A stretch of DNA of 64,000 nt from JAAYUD01 sp963676865 (GTDB lineage: Bacteria; Bacteroidota; Bacteroidia; Bacteroidales; Bacteroidaceae). Numbering within the stretch: the first letter of the stretch is position 1; each line of letters opens with the position of its first letter. Of this stretch, positions 27,011 to 36,389 are shown piece after piece. Position numbers and translations under genes: made by a program. The notes under the pieces are model-generated. The model saw nothing but the letters and a program-made list of their open reading frames with translations, did not search any database and was not told the DNA's origin. The DNA lies in assembly GCA_963676865.2 (NCBI GenBank), contig CAXXSS010000002.1:34725-98724 (forward strand). Direction: 5' to 3'.

Positions 27011-30000
27011 TTATAACTTTTTACTGGTTGATCGCATATAATTTTTCAAACTTAAATATATATCTGAACCTCTAACTTTATCAATGCCTATATTTATATT
27101 GGCAACCCCATTCGTATTGCCCCCATTTAGCATTTTAAACAAATTTGACTGCTGATTTTTATTTAATATCATTTCCCCACTATTTACACGGGCTATTACC
27201 TTATCTCCTGTATAGCTATCTCCGCCAACGATACCGCCGTTGGCAAACATGGGTATTTGAGCAGCTGAAATCATAGCCATCATTGACGCTATTTGTGCAG
27301 CCGCCAGACTTGCCCCGACGAAAGGGATAGCAGCATAAGCCGCCGCACTCTCCGCAGCCATAAGACCCTGTGCGGAAACTTGGGCAGCCTCATTAGCCGC
27401 TACCTCGGCAGCTTTAGCAGCTACATGGGCGGTGGCTCCCGTAGTAACGGCCGTAGTACTTGCGGCCTCCGTGCTTACTGTTATTGCCTCTTTGGCTTTT
27501 TGTGCGCCACTCAATGCGGTCATTACTTTCGATACCTCTTCTAATGCGCTAATAGTATTATCTATCGTGTCTACCGTGGTAGTAAATGCATCCAGCGCGG
27601 ATAATAGACCTTTAAAGGGATTTTCCCTGAAAGAGTCTTTTAAATTATCCCATGCATTATATATTCCCTCTACACCATCTTTTATAGTTTCAAATTGCTT
27701 AAAGTTGCCGCCCATTAATCCTAGTTGCTTTCTATAATCTTTTATGTCGGCATTAATTTTTGCGAGATTCATAGCCTGCTTAAAATCGTCCGCGTTAGTA
27801 GTGGCTATACGAACCTGCTCGGATAATTCCCCGAATTGGACTTTAAGTTGTTCTATATGCTGATCATACTTTTCAGATGCGATATCATATTGAGTCTTAC
27901 TATAATCAAAAGTTGTGTCCCTTGGCTTAACGGTCGCTTTCTGCTGATTCGTTTTCATCTCCTTAATAAAGGGATTGGCTTGATTTCCTATGTTTTTTAT
28001 TTTAGCGGCCGTTTCTGCGGCATCTTTTGAAGCCTCAGCCATCGCATTATTAAAAGCTTCCATTGAAATCTGTCCGGTAGCCAATAGGCTTTTTTGCTCA
28101 TCTAATTTATCGGCATAATCGCTTTGTACTTTAGATAATTCAATGCCGGCTATATCTCCTTTTACCTTTTTGACAAAACTATCTGCCGCATTTCCTATAT
28201 TTTTTATAGATAGGGCTTGCATGGCAGCATCATTAGCCAGAGACGCCAATTTATCACTTAATTCATTTTGTGTAATGGCCCCTTTTGAAGCTGCTGTTTT
28301 AGCCTCATCAACCTTATCGGAATAATCACTTTCTACCTTATCTAATTCGTGCTGAGCTATTAAACCTTTGTCGGACGTCTTTGATTTCAAATCTAAATAA
28401 AAAGGAGAGTTTTTAATCCCTTTTTGTTTTAGTCCGGCAAGATTGGTTAATGTCTCCTTATTTAATTTATCAACGGAAACATTATAATCCGCTTGGTTTA
28501 TATCTCCCTGCTTTAATTGCTCTCCTAACTTCTTTAAGTCAGATATATATTTGTCATAAGCTTTTTCAAGCTCTGTTTCTTTCTTTTTCTTTTTAGCATC
28601 ATCCCCTCCAGGAACATTATTAATGTTAGTATTTTCATAAGCGTTTTTGTGAGAATCATAACTTATTCTTCTTTGCTGATTAAATTCACTTTTGTCTTTA
28701 TAAATGTCATTCAAAGAATATGATTTACCATCTAATCCTTTTATTGTTTGCCCAGATCTTGCCCATCTTCCGAGGGTATTATCCATGTCTTTTAAAGATC
28801 CTGATTTTATTTTGCTATTAAACATGGAGACTAAATAATTGTAATTTTTAGCCCCTCCATATTTATTTGTTATGTCATTTGATGCGTCGTCTGCCTGTAC
28901 TTTTTTATTTATATAATATTCAGCTTTTGCTGCCTTTTCAAGCAAATTTATTCGCTGAGATATCGCCGTATTTATATTATTTTCCTTAGTTAGGTGCGTT
29001 CCCATGAGGGAATTTATCTTATCAATTAATTTAACCTGTACTTTTGTGTTTCCGTTGGCTTTGTTGTATTGGTCTTGGATTATTTTTAACTGTTCTATCT
29101 CGGTAGTATGGGAGGCAGCATATAATCCTTTTTGATAATCAGACCATAATCCTTTTATTCTTTTCGTTTCCTGCGCTGCCTCTATCAGTTTCCCTATTAT
29201 TTCAGATAATGCGATAAATATAAAAGTTGGCAATATGGATATAAAAGCACTTTTTATAACATTTCCGGCTCTTTTGAATGCAGCCCCGATCGTTGCGGCT
29301 CCGCTCTCCGCTTTCCATTTCACAGCATCAAATTGAACTCCCGCCTCCCTTGCTGTTCTTTTGGCTGCAAACATAGCATCTCTTTGCGCAACTGCTAATT
29401 GATTTGAAAACCATTTAAAAAACTTACCTATAGAAGCACCTATTAAAAAAGCAACAACGGAAGTGGTAATAGATTTTATATTATTACCGGCATATTCAAC
29501 AGCTCCGGTAAGCCAGTCTAATAAAGATTTATACGTATCTTGAACTCCAGCTTTATTGGTAAATTCCGTTTCGGCATTTTTGAGACGGTTTATAGAAGTC
29601 TCCAAATGGTTGGTATCAACATTTGGAATTAATTTGTTAAGTGCGTCCGCAAACTTAGGTAATACATCTTTAGCTAGCAGCTTACCGGCTTTCATCATTT
29701 TCATCATTTCCTCTACAGATTTTCCAGTAGCCATCGCCATAGCCTGAATGGCAACAGGCAGCTGCATACCCATTTCCATTCTTAACTCTTTAGAATTAAT
29801 AACGTTTGTAGAAACCATTCTTTCCAGTGCCATAAAAACCCTTTGTGCGTTTTCAGAACTCAAAGAGAAAGCGGCTACAGCCCTAGACACAGAGGCAAAA
29901 ATATCATGCTGTTGTTTAACCGCCATCCCCTCAATATTGGCCGCAGCTGTAAATCTGGCATATTGCAAAGTAAGCCCATTGATCTCTATACCATACTGTT

Positions 30001-30274
30001 TTGCCAGTTCGATCAAAAATTTCTGATCTTCTATATATTGCTGAGTAGACGAAGAAACATTCTTCAAAGATATAGTTGCCTCATTGGCTTTTCTAGCAAT
30101 ATCTATCATTCCGCTGAAAAATCCTCCGATTGAAAGATCACCCATCTGCATGGCTGCCGCGAAAGTGACCAATTTAGCCTGCATTGATGAAAATGCATTC
30201 TTAACTTCGTTTGCGCCTTTTTTAAAATTCTCTGTCAAGAGATTGATTGCTATTGAAAAATCAAGCTTTCCCAT
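27011..30274 (-). CDS. Tape measure protein
   Basis: A 1,087-residue helical protein. The N-terminal 250 residues carry the tape-measure domain (VSRAVAAFSLSSENAQRVFMALERM, then LRMEMGMQLPVAIQAMA), followed by a hydrophobic patch (SIGKFFKWF, FISILPTFIFIALSEIIG), coiled-coil repeats with LASLANDAAMQALSIKNIGNAADSF and similar segments, an Ala-rich stretch, and the C-terminal MFANGGIVGGDSYTGDKV motif common to tape measures. At about 0.15 nm per residue it would set a tail near 160 nm, a rule-of-thumb estimate. Confidence 0.9.
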   Translation of the reverse strand: MGKLDFSIAINLLTENFKKGANEVKNAFSSMQAKLVTFAAAMQMGDLSIGGFFSGMIDIARKANEATISLKNVSSSTQQYIEDQKFLIELAKQYGIEINGLTLQYARFTAAANIEGMAVKQQHDIFASVSRAVAAFSLSSENAQRVFMALERMVSTNVINSKELRMEMGMQLPVAIQAMAMATGKSVEEMMKMMKAGKLLAKDVLPKFADALNKLIPNVDTNHLETSINRLKNAETEFTNKAGVQDTYKSLLDWLTGAVEYAGNNIKSITTSVVAFLIGASIGKFFKWFSNQLAVAQRDAMFAAKRTAREAGVQFDAVKWKAESGAATIGAAFKRAGNVIKSAFISILPTFIFIALSEIIGKLIEAAQETKRIKGLWSDYQKGLYAASHTTEIEQLKIIQDQYNKANGNTKVQVKLIDKINSLMGTHLTKENNINTAISQRINLLEKAAKAEYYINKKVQADDASNDITNKYGGAKNYNYLVSMFNSKIKSGSLKDMDNTLGRWARSGQTIKGLDGKSYSLNDIYKDKSEFNQQRRISYDSHKNAYENTNINNVPGGDDAKKKKKETELEKAYDKYISDLKKLGEQLKQGDINQADYNVSVDKLNKETLTNLAGLKQKGIKNSPFYLDLKSKTSDKGLIAQHELDKVESDYSDKVDEAKTAASKGAITQNELSDKLASLANDAAMQALSIKNIGNAADSFVKKVKGDIAGIELSKVQSDYADKLDEQKSLLATGQISMEAFNNAMAEASKDAAETAAKIKNIGNQANPFIKEMKTNQQKATVKPRDTTFDYSKTQYDIASEKYDQHIEQLKVQFGELSEQVRIATTNADDFKQAMNLAKINADIKDYRKQLGLMGGNFKQFETIKDGVEGIYNAWDNLKDSFRENPFKGLLSALDAFTTTVDTIDNTISALEEVSKVMTALSGAQKAKEAITVSTEAASTTAVTTGATAHVAAKAAEVAANEAAQVSAQGLMAAESAAAYAAIPFVGASLAAAQIASMMAMISAAQIPMFANGGIVGGDSYTGDKVIARVNSGEMILNKNQQSNLFKMLNGGNTNGVANINIGIDKVRGSDIYLSLKNYMRSTSKKL

Positions 30275-30277
30275 TTT

Positions 30278-30865
30278 CTATATCTTTTTACCGTTATTCA
30301 TAAATTCATTGAATCGTTTCTCGTCTCTTTTTATACTACCTTCCGATTGTTTTTTAACTTCTTCCTCTTCCCAAGAAAAAGTAACAAGTTGTTGTTCGGT
30401 TATTGGGGATGAAAGATGAGGAAGAATACCTAAGTACGTCCATCTTCTTTCGTTTTCCAATTTAGCCTTTGTTTTTTCTATTGCGCCATTATAAAATAGT
30501 GGTATATCCTGTAGTTCCATTTCATTAAGCACAAAATGGGCATCCAGTCCGCTATATATTAAAAATATAGCCACATCTCCCACTTTTTGTTTTTGTGTAT
30601 TGACTCTGGTCTCTATTTTATCTTCTGAGATGTTTTTTTGATAATATTGCGATGATAATTCCAGATACCTATTAATTTCATTCCCTCTTTTTATCAATGC
30701 TTTCTTTGACGAAGAAACAGACTCTTTAAATAGATTATAATCTATATCGGGATTTTCTATCGCATATAAAAGAGAAATCAAATCGTCTATCTCCATAGAG
30801 AATTCATTAAACGATTTCCCCGTTAATTGCTCGTATCTGATAATATTTTTAAGTGTAATTTTCAT
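30278..30865 (-). CDS. Probable tail assembly chaperone
   Basis: A 195-residue helical, charged protein between the major tail protein and the tape measure, the standard site of the tail assembly chaperone. It begins MKITLKNIIRYEQLTGKSFNEF, a pattern usual for gpG-like chaperones. Many phages make a longer product by frameshift here; I did not find an obvious slippery heptamer feeding a second frame. It lies just downstream of a hairpin terminator. Confidence 0.6.
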   Translation of the reverse strand: MKITLKNIIRYEQLTGKSFNEFSMEIDDLISLLYAIENPDIDYNLFKESVSSSKKALIKRGNEINRYLELSSQYYQKNISEDKIETRVNTQKQKVGDVAIFLIYSGLDAHFVLNEMELQDIPLFYNGAIEKTKAKLENERRWTYLGILPHLSSPITEQQLVTFSWEEEEVKKQSEGSIKRDEKRFNEFMNNGKKI

Positions 30866-30897
30866 ATAAAAAGGGCGGTTTTTAGCCGCCCAATAAT
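30866..30897 (-). terminator. Hairpin terminator after the major tail protein gene
   Basis: On the minus strand GGGCGG - CTAAAAA - CCGCCC is followed by TTTTTAT. It sits in the 32-base gap after the tail tube gene and before the chaperone gene, and should stop part of the transcripts. Confidence 0.75.
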
Positions 30898-31374
30898 TTA
30901 AGCGGCCGGTACTCCGGCTGTAGAAACCAATGCCCCGACACCCTTAAAAGTAGCTGCGCAGCTCGCAATCGTACCGTTATCGGATTTAAGGGTACATTCA
31001 GTAGGCAATAATGTGCCTGAAAAATTAGCCTGCGTCGAATCTACCGCATAAGTAGCTGAGTCACCTGTTTCAGTTTTTTTTGCGTTTGCATACGAAAAAG
31101 CAAAAGTAGCGCCCGAAATGATGGCGTCTATGATTACTTTATAATTCTTACTTCCGGTTAATGCGGTCAATAAAGAATCGGCCGTAACTTGAAAGTTCTT
31201 TTTGCCTGGAATAGGAATGTCCCAACTCCCCGACATTTTATTTGACGCGTCTTTAGTATCCTGCGTCACTTGCAACTGAGCGCTAGATGCAAAAGCTAGC
31301 GGCTCACCATCAATAAAGACAAACAACTCACCTGTGTAGACGTCTGTCTTGGGATTGTAACTTACTGCACTCAT
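30898..31374 (-). CDS. Major tail (tube) protein
   Basis: A 158-residue beta-rich protein resembling the TP901-1 type major tail protein: VYTGELFVFIDGEPLAFASSAQLQV, then SGSWDIPIPGKKNFQVTADSLL, and a compact C-terminal domain. It polymerises into the tail tube around the tape measure. Gene order (tail terminator upstream, chaperone downstream) supports the call. A strong hairpin follows the gene. Confidence 0.8.
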   Translation of the reverse strand: MSAVSYNPKTDVYTGELFVFIDGEPLAFASSAQLQVTQDTKDASNKMSGSWDIPIPGKKNFQVTADSLLTALTGSKNYKVIIDAIISGATFAFSYANAKKTETGDSATYAVDSTQANFSGTLLPTECTLKSDNGTIASCAATFKGVGALVSTAGVPAA

Positions 31375-31380
31375 AATTTT

Positions 31381-31806
31381 TTATTTAATTGAAAAATATA
31401 ATATCTGAACATATCTAACAGCAGCAACTCCGTTCGAGTCTTTAATACTGTCTATATCTTCGTCCGAATCCGTTAACTTTACATCCATTTTAATGGGGGA
31501 TATAAAACTATGATCCAACGCAGAATATACCATTTCAGCCAATTCCTGACTTTCGTCATAATTTGAGCATACAACATTGATAATTATCTTGCATTTCTCT
31601 TGAGAAATACCCATTTTCGAACGTTCAAGGTTAAAGCCCTCTCTTTTATAAAGAATAAAGTCTCCGGTGGTTCCATTGGGAGCAAATAAAGGAAAAACAT
31701 TATAAGTAATATTTCCTTCCGAATCGGACCTTTTTAGTTTATCCGCAACTGCCTCATTAGAGATTAAGACAGTCCTTATAGCGTTAGTTATAGATAAATT
31801 GCTCAT
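31381..31806 (-). CDS. Tail terminator/completion protein (DUF3168-like)
   Basis: A 141-residue protein between the HK97 gp10-like protein and the tail tube gene. The N-terminal SITNAIRTVLISNEAVADKL and the C-terminal VRYVQILYFSIK have the shape of DUF3168-type tail terminators, which cap the tail tube and join it to the head. The start codon overlaps the stop of the gene upstream by one base. Confidence 0.65.
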   Translation of the reverse strand: MSNLSITNAIRTVLISNEAVADKLKRSDSEGNITYNVFPLFAPNGTTGDFILYKREGFNLERSKMGISQEKCKIIINVVCSNYDESQELAEMVYSALDHSFISPIKMDVKLTDSDEDIDSIKDSNGVAAVRYVQILYFSIK

Positions 31807-32261
31807 TATTTGTGAATTTTATCAACGTATTTTTCGATTCCCTGAATTACTTTTCCTTGAGCAGAAACCATATCTTCGTTGCGTGTGTCAGACCAAAACC
31901 TTAATGCTTTTGCGGCTCCTGTATGGTGTCCCGATTTAGTAGTTCGATCCCCTGTTCCTAGGTCAACCCATATGGAATGATATCCATTCTTATTATCCCC
32001 CTTATCACCTTGATGAAAACCAACCAAAACGCCAAGAGAGTTTCTTTTTACATGTACCTCGAACGACCTCAATAAATTTCCTGAAACACCTTTTGAACTT
32101 TTCATAGCCCTGCGAAGTCTTCTTATACCGCCCGATTTTAAAACCATTCCCCCTGCTCTCAATCCGGATCTTATAGCTTTATCCTTATCAATATTCCCAA
32201 GCGTTTTAACCATATCGGCTAATGCGTTCTGATTGATTATCTTTATTTCTATACCATCCAT
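31806..32261 (-). CDS. HK97 gp10-like head-tail morphogenesis protein
   Basis: A 151-residue basic protein. The N-terminal GIEIKIINQNALADMVKTLGNI and the helix AIRSGLRAGGMVLKSGGIRRLR fit the HK97 gp10 family (tail or head-tail joining). It overlaps both neighbours by one base (32261 and 31806), part of a tightly packed connector block. Confidence 0.75.
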   Translation of the reverse strand: MDGIEIKIINQNALADMVKTLGNIDKDKAIRSGLRAGGMVLKSGGIRRLRRAMKSSKGVSGNLLRSFEVHVKRNSLGVLVGFHQGDKGDNKNGYHSIWVDLGTGDRTTKSGHHTGAAKALRFWSDTRNEDMVSAQGKVIQGIEKYVDKIHK

Positions 32262-32581
32262 TATTGATTTTCTTTTGTAATGACTATTATCAAGGTGTTA
32301 TCCGATATCTGCCTATCCGGTACTCCTACAATTTTATAATAAACTCCATTATATCTAACTCTGAGGTCAGAAGTTATTCGAACATCATATCTCGTTTGAA
32401 AAGTCAGTCTCTCGGAAACAAAAAGCTCTTTAGTAGAAAACTCTTCACCTGTAGAATTTCTTTTTTTCCAAGCCCTGCATGTAAACGAATCTTTCCACAC
32501 TATTTTTATAGCGCCGGAATCACTCTGTTCTTTTGCTTGAGTTTGAAAAATCAAGAACTCTCTTAAAAGGCCTGCTCTCAT
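32261..32581 (-). CDS. Phage head closure (head-tail adaptor) protein
   Basis: A 106-residue protein of the SPP1 gp16/HK97 adaptor type: MRAGLLREFLIFQTQAKEQ, then CRAWKKRNSTGEE, then the usual YYKIVGVPDRQISDNTLII ending. It closes the portal channel after packaging and gives the docking site for the tail. Confidence 0.75.
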   Translation of the reverse strand: MRAGLLREFLIFQTQAKEQSDSGAIKIVWKDSFTCRAWKKRNSTGEEFSTKELFVSERLTFQTRYDVRITSDLRVRYNGVYYKIVGVPDRQISDNTLIIVITKENQ

Positions 32582-32874
32582 TACGAATACTTTATAAACG
32601 GTGCCAATAAAAAAGTAAGAGTATAAGGGATAGCTTGTGGAACAGCGTAAGCGATAGATTCCCTGTTAGAATAAAGATTACCAACCATTATTTTTATGGC
32701 ATGCAATAAAGCAGGATCTAAAATATCTCCATGCACATAATCAGATAATGATGTCTGTATATAATTACTGACAGCAGCCTCAGCGGCATCAATCAATTGA
32801 GATATATAAGAATCATCGTCTGAAAAATCCACATTAAGATGTTTTTTAGCATCACTAAGATTTAAATACGCCAT
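32581..32874 (-). CDS. Head-tail connector protein (gp6-like)
   Basis: A 97-residue helical protein. MAYLNLSDAKKHLNVDF, DDSYISQLIDAAEAAVSNYI and HAIKIMVGNLYSNRESIA are the standard blocks of the phiE125 gp8/HK97 gp6 connector family, which rings the portal. First gene of the connector block, one base overlap with the next. Confidence 0.85.
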   Translation of the reverse strand: MAYLNLSDAKKHLNVDFSDDDSYISQLIDAAEAAVSNYIQTSLSDYVHGDILDPALLHAIKIMVGNLYSNRESIAYAVPQAIPYTLTFLLAPFIKYS

Positions 32875-32884
32875 ATTATTTTAT

Positions 32885-32915
32885 TTTAATAGGGAGGCTT
32901 ATTACAGCCTCCCCT
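32885..32915 (-). terminator. Hairpin terminator after the major capsid gene
   Basis: On the minus strand GGGAGGC - eight-base loop - GCCTCCC (32913 to 32892) followed by TATTAAAATA. It lies in the 47-base gap between capsid and connector genes. Confidence 0.7.
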
Positions 32916-32921
32916 GATTGG

Positions 32922-34406
32922 TTAAGCACATGTACCCGACAAATTAACGTCTACCTCGGTAGCTCCGGTAGAAGTCAACTTCAATACGGCCGCATGACTT
33001 CCTACAGCAGATGGGCTATAGGTTATCGTTAACTTTTGGAAAGCCGTTCCGTCCGTATTCTTCGAAATCGAAGATGGGGTAACGGTAAACAAGTCTTTAT
33101 TGGCACCATCCAAAGCAGTAGAAATAGCCGCAGTTAGATTTACACCTGATACGGATACTTCAGCCGTGATAGTTTCATTAGCGGAAGCGTGCATCGATAC
33201 ATCAGTCTTATTTACCCCAATAGCCGGAGTAGTAGATTTTTGAGAATACCCAAAAGCCTCAGTTCTGAGAGACGTCATATCAAAATCAGAGTTCAAAATA
33301 AATCTGGTAATGTTGCTTCCTGCCAAGGTGTATGGGTCGACGATTAAGCTCATTGGTCCAAACTGACCAACCATCTCATATGAGAAAATACCGAATCCGA
33401 GCTTTCCGTCTCTAATATACTCAGTAGTGAAAACAGGATAACCATTTACCATTCCATTTTCACAGATCATAAGTCCGGATCCTGTAGCTTTAGGGGTAGA
33501 TTTCAATTCTCCAAGAGTAGCGGCCGAACATACATAAGCAGCGGTTCCGTCAAACTGAACACCGGAGGCCAAAACAGCAGCCTCAAGAGCGACTACGTTA
33601 GCCCAAGTGAAAGAAGATCCTATAGCTAAAGTTGGAGCATCCTTAACAAAACACCCATCTGATGCTTTAGTCGTAATTCTCGTAGGGCTAAACATCCATT
33701 TGTTGAGCAGTCGTTGCAAACCTGCCGCAATCTGTACATTTACAATGTCTCTGATTAATCCGGAACTTTGTGCGATGGCCCTATTAGATACCGGTATTTT
33801 CAATGCGCAACGTTTTGGTGTCGGAGAAATTTTCCCGATATCTATCGTAGAATCGGATACCTCTGCATTTTCATCCTCGATAGTAGCCTCAATAGCGGCA
33901 ACAACAGGGAAAACCCATGCACCCGTAATTCCATATTGCATTTGACACCCAACTTTGCCGAGAATAAGACCTTTTTCGAGCGGTAGAATTATATCTTTAA
34001 TAGTCACGGGGACTAACGGGTCAACTGTGGACGTATCCTGTACCGAACGTTCATTTACAGGAATCAATAAGCCACCATCTCCTTGACTTCTGAGGTATTT
34101 GTATTCGTCCGGGATTCCTTTTTTGTCTACCATGCTGCGAATAATGGCGTCAAAAGCTTGATCTTTCGAATTATCATCCTTTTCAGGATCCCACGTGCCA
34201 GCTTCTATACCCGAATTACGGGTTTCAAGAACCGATAATTCCGCTTCTAAAGCGGTTTTTTCTTCTTTTTCAGGGTCTGTTAATGCTCTTTTTTCGGTCA
34301 CTAACAAGTCGCCCATTTCCTGAAAGCGAGAGCGAATTTCATCAATTCTTTTTGAATTGTCGCGTAATTGCTTTCTTTCTTTTGTGGTTAAATTTCTCTT
34401 TGGCAT
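32922..34406 (-). CDS. Major capsid protein, HK97 family, with C-terminal Ig-like domain
   Basis: A 494-residue protein. Residues 1-90 are the helical, charged delta/scaffold region (RSRFQEMGDLLVTEKRALTDPEKEEK). Residues of about 95-390 are the HK97 fold (WVFPVVAAIEATIEDENAEV, IPVSNRAIAQSSGLIRDIVN, and an insertion-like NGYPVFTTEYI). Residues 394-494 are extra: a beta-sandwich of the type found in abnormal-spindle/Ig repeats (VTPSSISKNTDGTAFQKL, ITYSPSAVGSHAAVLKL). A standard HK97-like MCP ends without it. The extra domain would be displayed on the capsid. Confidence 0.9.
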   Translation of the reverse strand: MPKRNLTTKERKQLRDNSKRIDEIRSRFQEMGDLLVTEKRALTDPEKEEKTALEAELSVLETRNSGIEAGTWDPEKDDNSKDQAFDAIIRSMVDKKGIPDEYKYLRSQGDGGLLIPVNERSVQDTSTVDPLVPVTIKDIILPLEKGLILGKVGCQMQYGITGAWVFPVVAAIEATIEDENAEVSDSTIDIGKISPTPKRCALKIPVSNRAIAQSSGLIRDIVNVQIAAGLQRLLNKWMFSPTRITTKASDGCFVKDAPTLAIGSSFTWANVVALEAAVLASGVQFDGTAAYVCSAATLGELKSTPKATGSGLMICENGMVNGYPVFTTEYIRDGKLGFGIFSYEMVGQFGPMSLIVDPYTLAGSNITRFILNSDFDMTSLRTEAFGYSQKSTTPAIGVNKTDVSMHASANETITAEVSVSGVNLTAAISTALDGANKDLFTVTPSSISKNTDGTAFQKLTITYSPSAVGSHAAVLKLTSTGATEVDVNLSGTCA

Positions 34407-34425
34407 AATTTTTAAAAAATAAATG

Positions 34426-35055
34426 TTATTTTGAAAGTTTTCTTAACTCTTTTAGCTGATTAACAAACTCTTCATGATTTCTCTTTTCAGCCTCCTCTTG
34501 AGCTTTTAATTTCGGGTTTAATAACTCGGTTATAGACCTAGTTTCTACAGAAGTGGTCATATAGGCCGGATCAGAAACTATAGACACGTCAAATAATCTA
34601 TCAATCTTTTTGACAGTTCTAATTAATGCATCACCCTCTTTTGAATATTCAACATCCGAATCTGTATAACAAAATGACGATCCGAAATAGTCACCCCTTT
34701 TTATTTCTTCGATGGCATAATCACCCTCGCTAGTGTTAGGAGCATCAAAAGAATACTTTAAACCGTTAGAATCTATTTCCAAGGTTAAAGATCCGTTTCC
34801 GTTTCTACTCCTAGCCAACATCCTATTAGGATTATGCTCAAGGAGAGCCTTAATATCAGACGAGCGCAAAAGAGCATCGTCTATAGCGTCAGGACTGATA
34901 ATTTCGTATACAGGTTGACCGGAATTCCAATCAAAAAGCAATTGAGAGCGTTGATTAAAGACGATAGCATAACCCTCTATCTTCCTTGAATCTGCATTAA
35001 CCTTTGGAGCGGAGTCCCCTCCGAAGCTTCTTATCTCTTTTTTTAATTCTGGCAT
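34426..35055 (-). CDS. HK97-type prohead protease
   Basis: A 209-residue serine protease (U35 family). It shows the expected blocks: EGYAIVFNQRSQLLFDW, ALLEHNPNRMLARSRNG (His region) and GDYFGSSFCYTD (Ser region), and DVSIVSDPAYMTT at the end. It cuts the capsid delta domain during maturation, consistent with the long delta region of the MCP beside it. A shared 12-base element lies upstream. Confidence 0.85.
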   Translation of the reverse strand: MPELKKEIRSFGGDSAPKVNADSRKIEGYAIVFNQRSQLLFDWNSGQPVYEIISPDAIDDALLRSSDIKALLEHNPNRMLARSRNGNGSLTLEIDSNGLKYSFDAPNTSEGDYAIEEIKRGDYFGSSFCYTDSDVEYSKEGDALIRTVKKIDRLFDVSIVSDPAYMTTSVETRSITELLNPKLKAQEEAEKRNHEEFVNQLKELRKLSK

Positions 35056-35068
35056 AGTACCTCCTTTT

Positions 35069-35101
35069 TTAATTCAAAGTATAAATGAAATTTGGTGGCA
35101 T
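35069..35101 (-). promoter_or_regulatory. Shared 12-base element and short MPPN frame before protease/capsid
   Basis: Minus-strand ATGCCACCAAAT starts at 35101, followed after five bases by TTATACTTTG. The ATG also opens a ten-codon frame (MPPNFIYTLN, stop TAA at 35069-35071) 13 bases before the protease ATG. Confidence 0.6.
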
Positions 35102-35105
35102 TTTT

Positions 35106-36389
35106 TTAAACTTTAGGCACAGAAGTAGGCTCACCTTTTATTTTTGCGGAATTAATAGGGGCCACATTACATGAAATAAAGGTTTGATCACCTCCGTCAA
35201 CTGGGGCGTAACCATCTTTTTTTCTCCATTCATTTACCGTTCTAATTCCGTTGTTAATAGTCTTTTCAATGTATGCACTCCTGGATGTTAAGTCAGATTG
35301 ATAATAATCGTCCATATTGAACATGCATTTATATTTACCTTGCAAACTTTTAGGTAAAAGCTTAATCGTAAATTCATTTTCGAATTTCCGCAAAATAGGT
35401 TGTAATGTATCTGTAAGGTATGCCGTTTGACTGTTTTCGCTAGCTTTGTAATTTGAAGAACGCATATAAAAAACCTTATCCGGATGCACTCCAAAAAATC
35501 TGCAAATCTGCAAAACGTTGAATTCTTGACTTTGCAATAAATTTAAATCTGCCGGCGACATAGAAAGCGGATTAAATTTCATCGATCCTGGAAGAGATAG
35601 AATTCTTTTTCCTGATCTTATCTCTGATTCGACCCTGTTTCCAACTGTAGATAATTGAGCATCCTGTGCTTTTCCCATTCCTTTTGTTACAGTCTCGTCT
35701 CCACTTATAAAACCTCTGGAAGTAGATCCGGGTTGAAAAATGTCAGAACTTTGACTGTCCTGCGCAGAGGCGATTCCAAGAGTTATAGCCGCATAGGTAA
35801 TAGTAGATATTCCGGTATATCCTCCGTCCATACTTACATTTCGAATATGTATTATTTCATCGGCAGTATATGTCCCATATATCCCATTTGTATAATCACT
35901 TATGAGATAAGTGTTCATATCCTTATCGTAAGTTACCGTATTAGGAGATAACAATATAAGTGAACTTATTTTACCTCCAGAAATAACAGGAAGAATATAG
36001 ACATTACCGGTAAGATGCATTATCGTGATGGCATTTTTGAAAAAATCAAAAGCATTTAATCTTGAGTTTGGACACATCGACAAAAGATAATTAATCGGAT
36101 TGTTCTGATCTATTACATAATATCCGTCGCTTTCCATTTCTCCGGTAATTTCATTTTTAACCAAAGAAGTTATCTTTTTCCGGTAAATCTGACAACCTAT
36201 ACTAGCCACAGACCCGCCAAGAATGTCTATACACCTATAGACAGTGGCAATTTTCATCGGCATTGTAGGATTATTAAAATCTATGTTCAAAGTGTTGCCC
36301 CAATACGGAATATCGGCACTTCTTTCGTTAGCTCCTGAACTCTGAGAGTTAGGAATGCTTTTTCTCTTAAAATAACTCAGTATACTCAT
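35106..36389 (-). CDS. Phage portal protein
   Basis: A 427-residue portal of the HK97 family: YWGNTLNIDFNNPTMPMKI, AFDFFKNAITIMHLTGNVYI, DEIIHIRNVSMDGGYTG, and FEVLQICRFFGVHPDKVFY-like segment (FNVLQICRFFGVHPDKVF) with the tail of helices after it. It forms the twelve-fold ring at one capsid vertex through which DNA is packed. Its ATG overlaps the stop of the large terminase gene. Confidence 0.9.
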   Translation of the reverse strand: MSILSYFKRKSIPNSQSSGANERSADIPYWGNTLNIDFNNPTMPMKIATVYRCIDILGGSVASIGCQIYRKKITSLVKNEITGEMESDGYYVIDQNNPINYLLSMCPNSRLNAFDFFKNAITIMHLTGNVYILPVISGGKISSLILLSPNTVTYDKDMNTYLISDYTNGIYGTYTADEIIHIRNVSMDGGYTGISTITYAAITLGIASAQDSQSSDIFQPGSTSRGFISGDETVTKGMGKAQDAQLSTVGNRVESEIRSGKRILSLPGSMKFNPLSMSPADLNLLQSQEFNVLQICRFFGVHPDKVFYMRSSNYKASENSQTAYLTDTLQPILRKFENEFTIKLLPKSLQGKYKCMFNMDDYYQSDLTSRSAYIEKTINNGIRTVNEWRKKDGYAPVDGGDQTFISCNVAPINSAKIKGEPTSVPKV

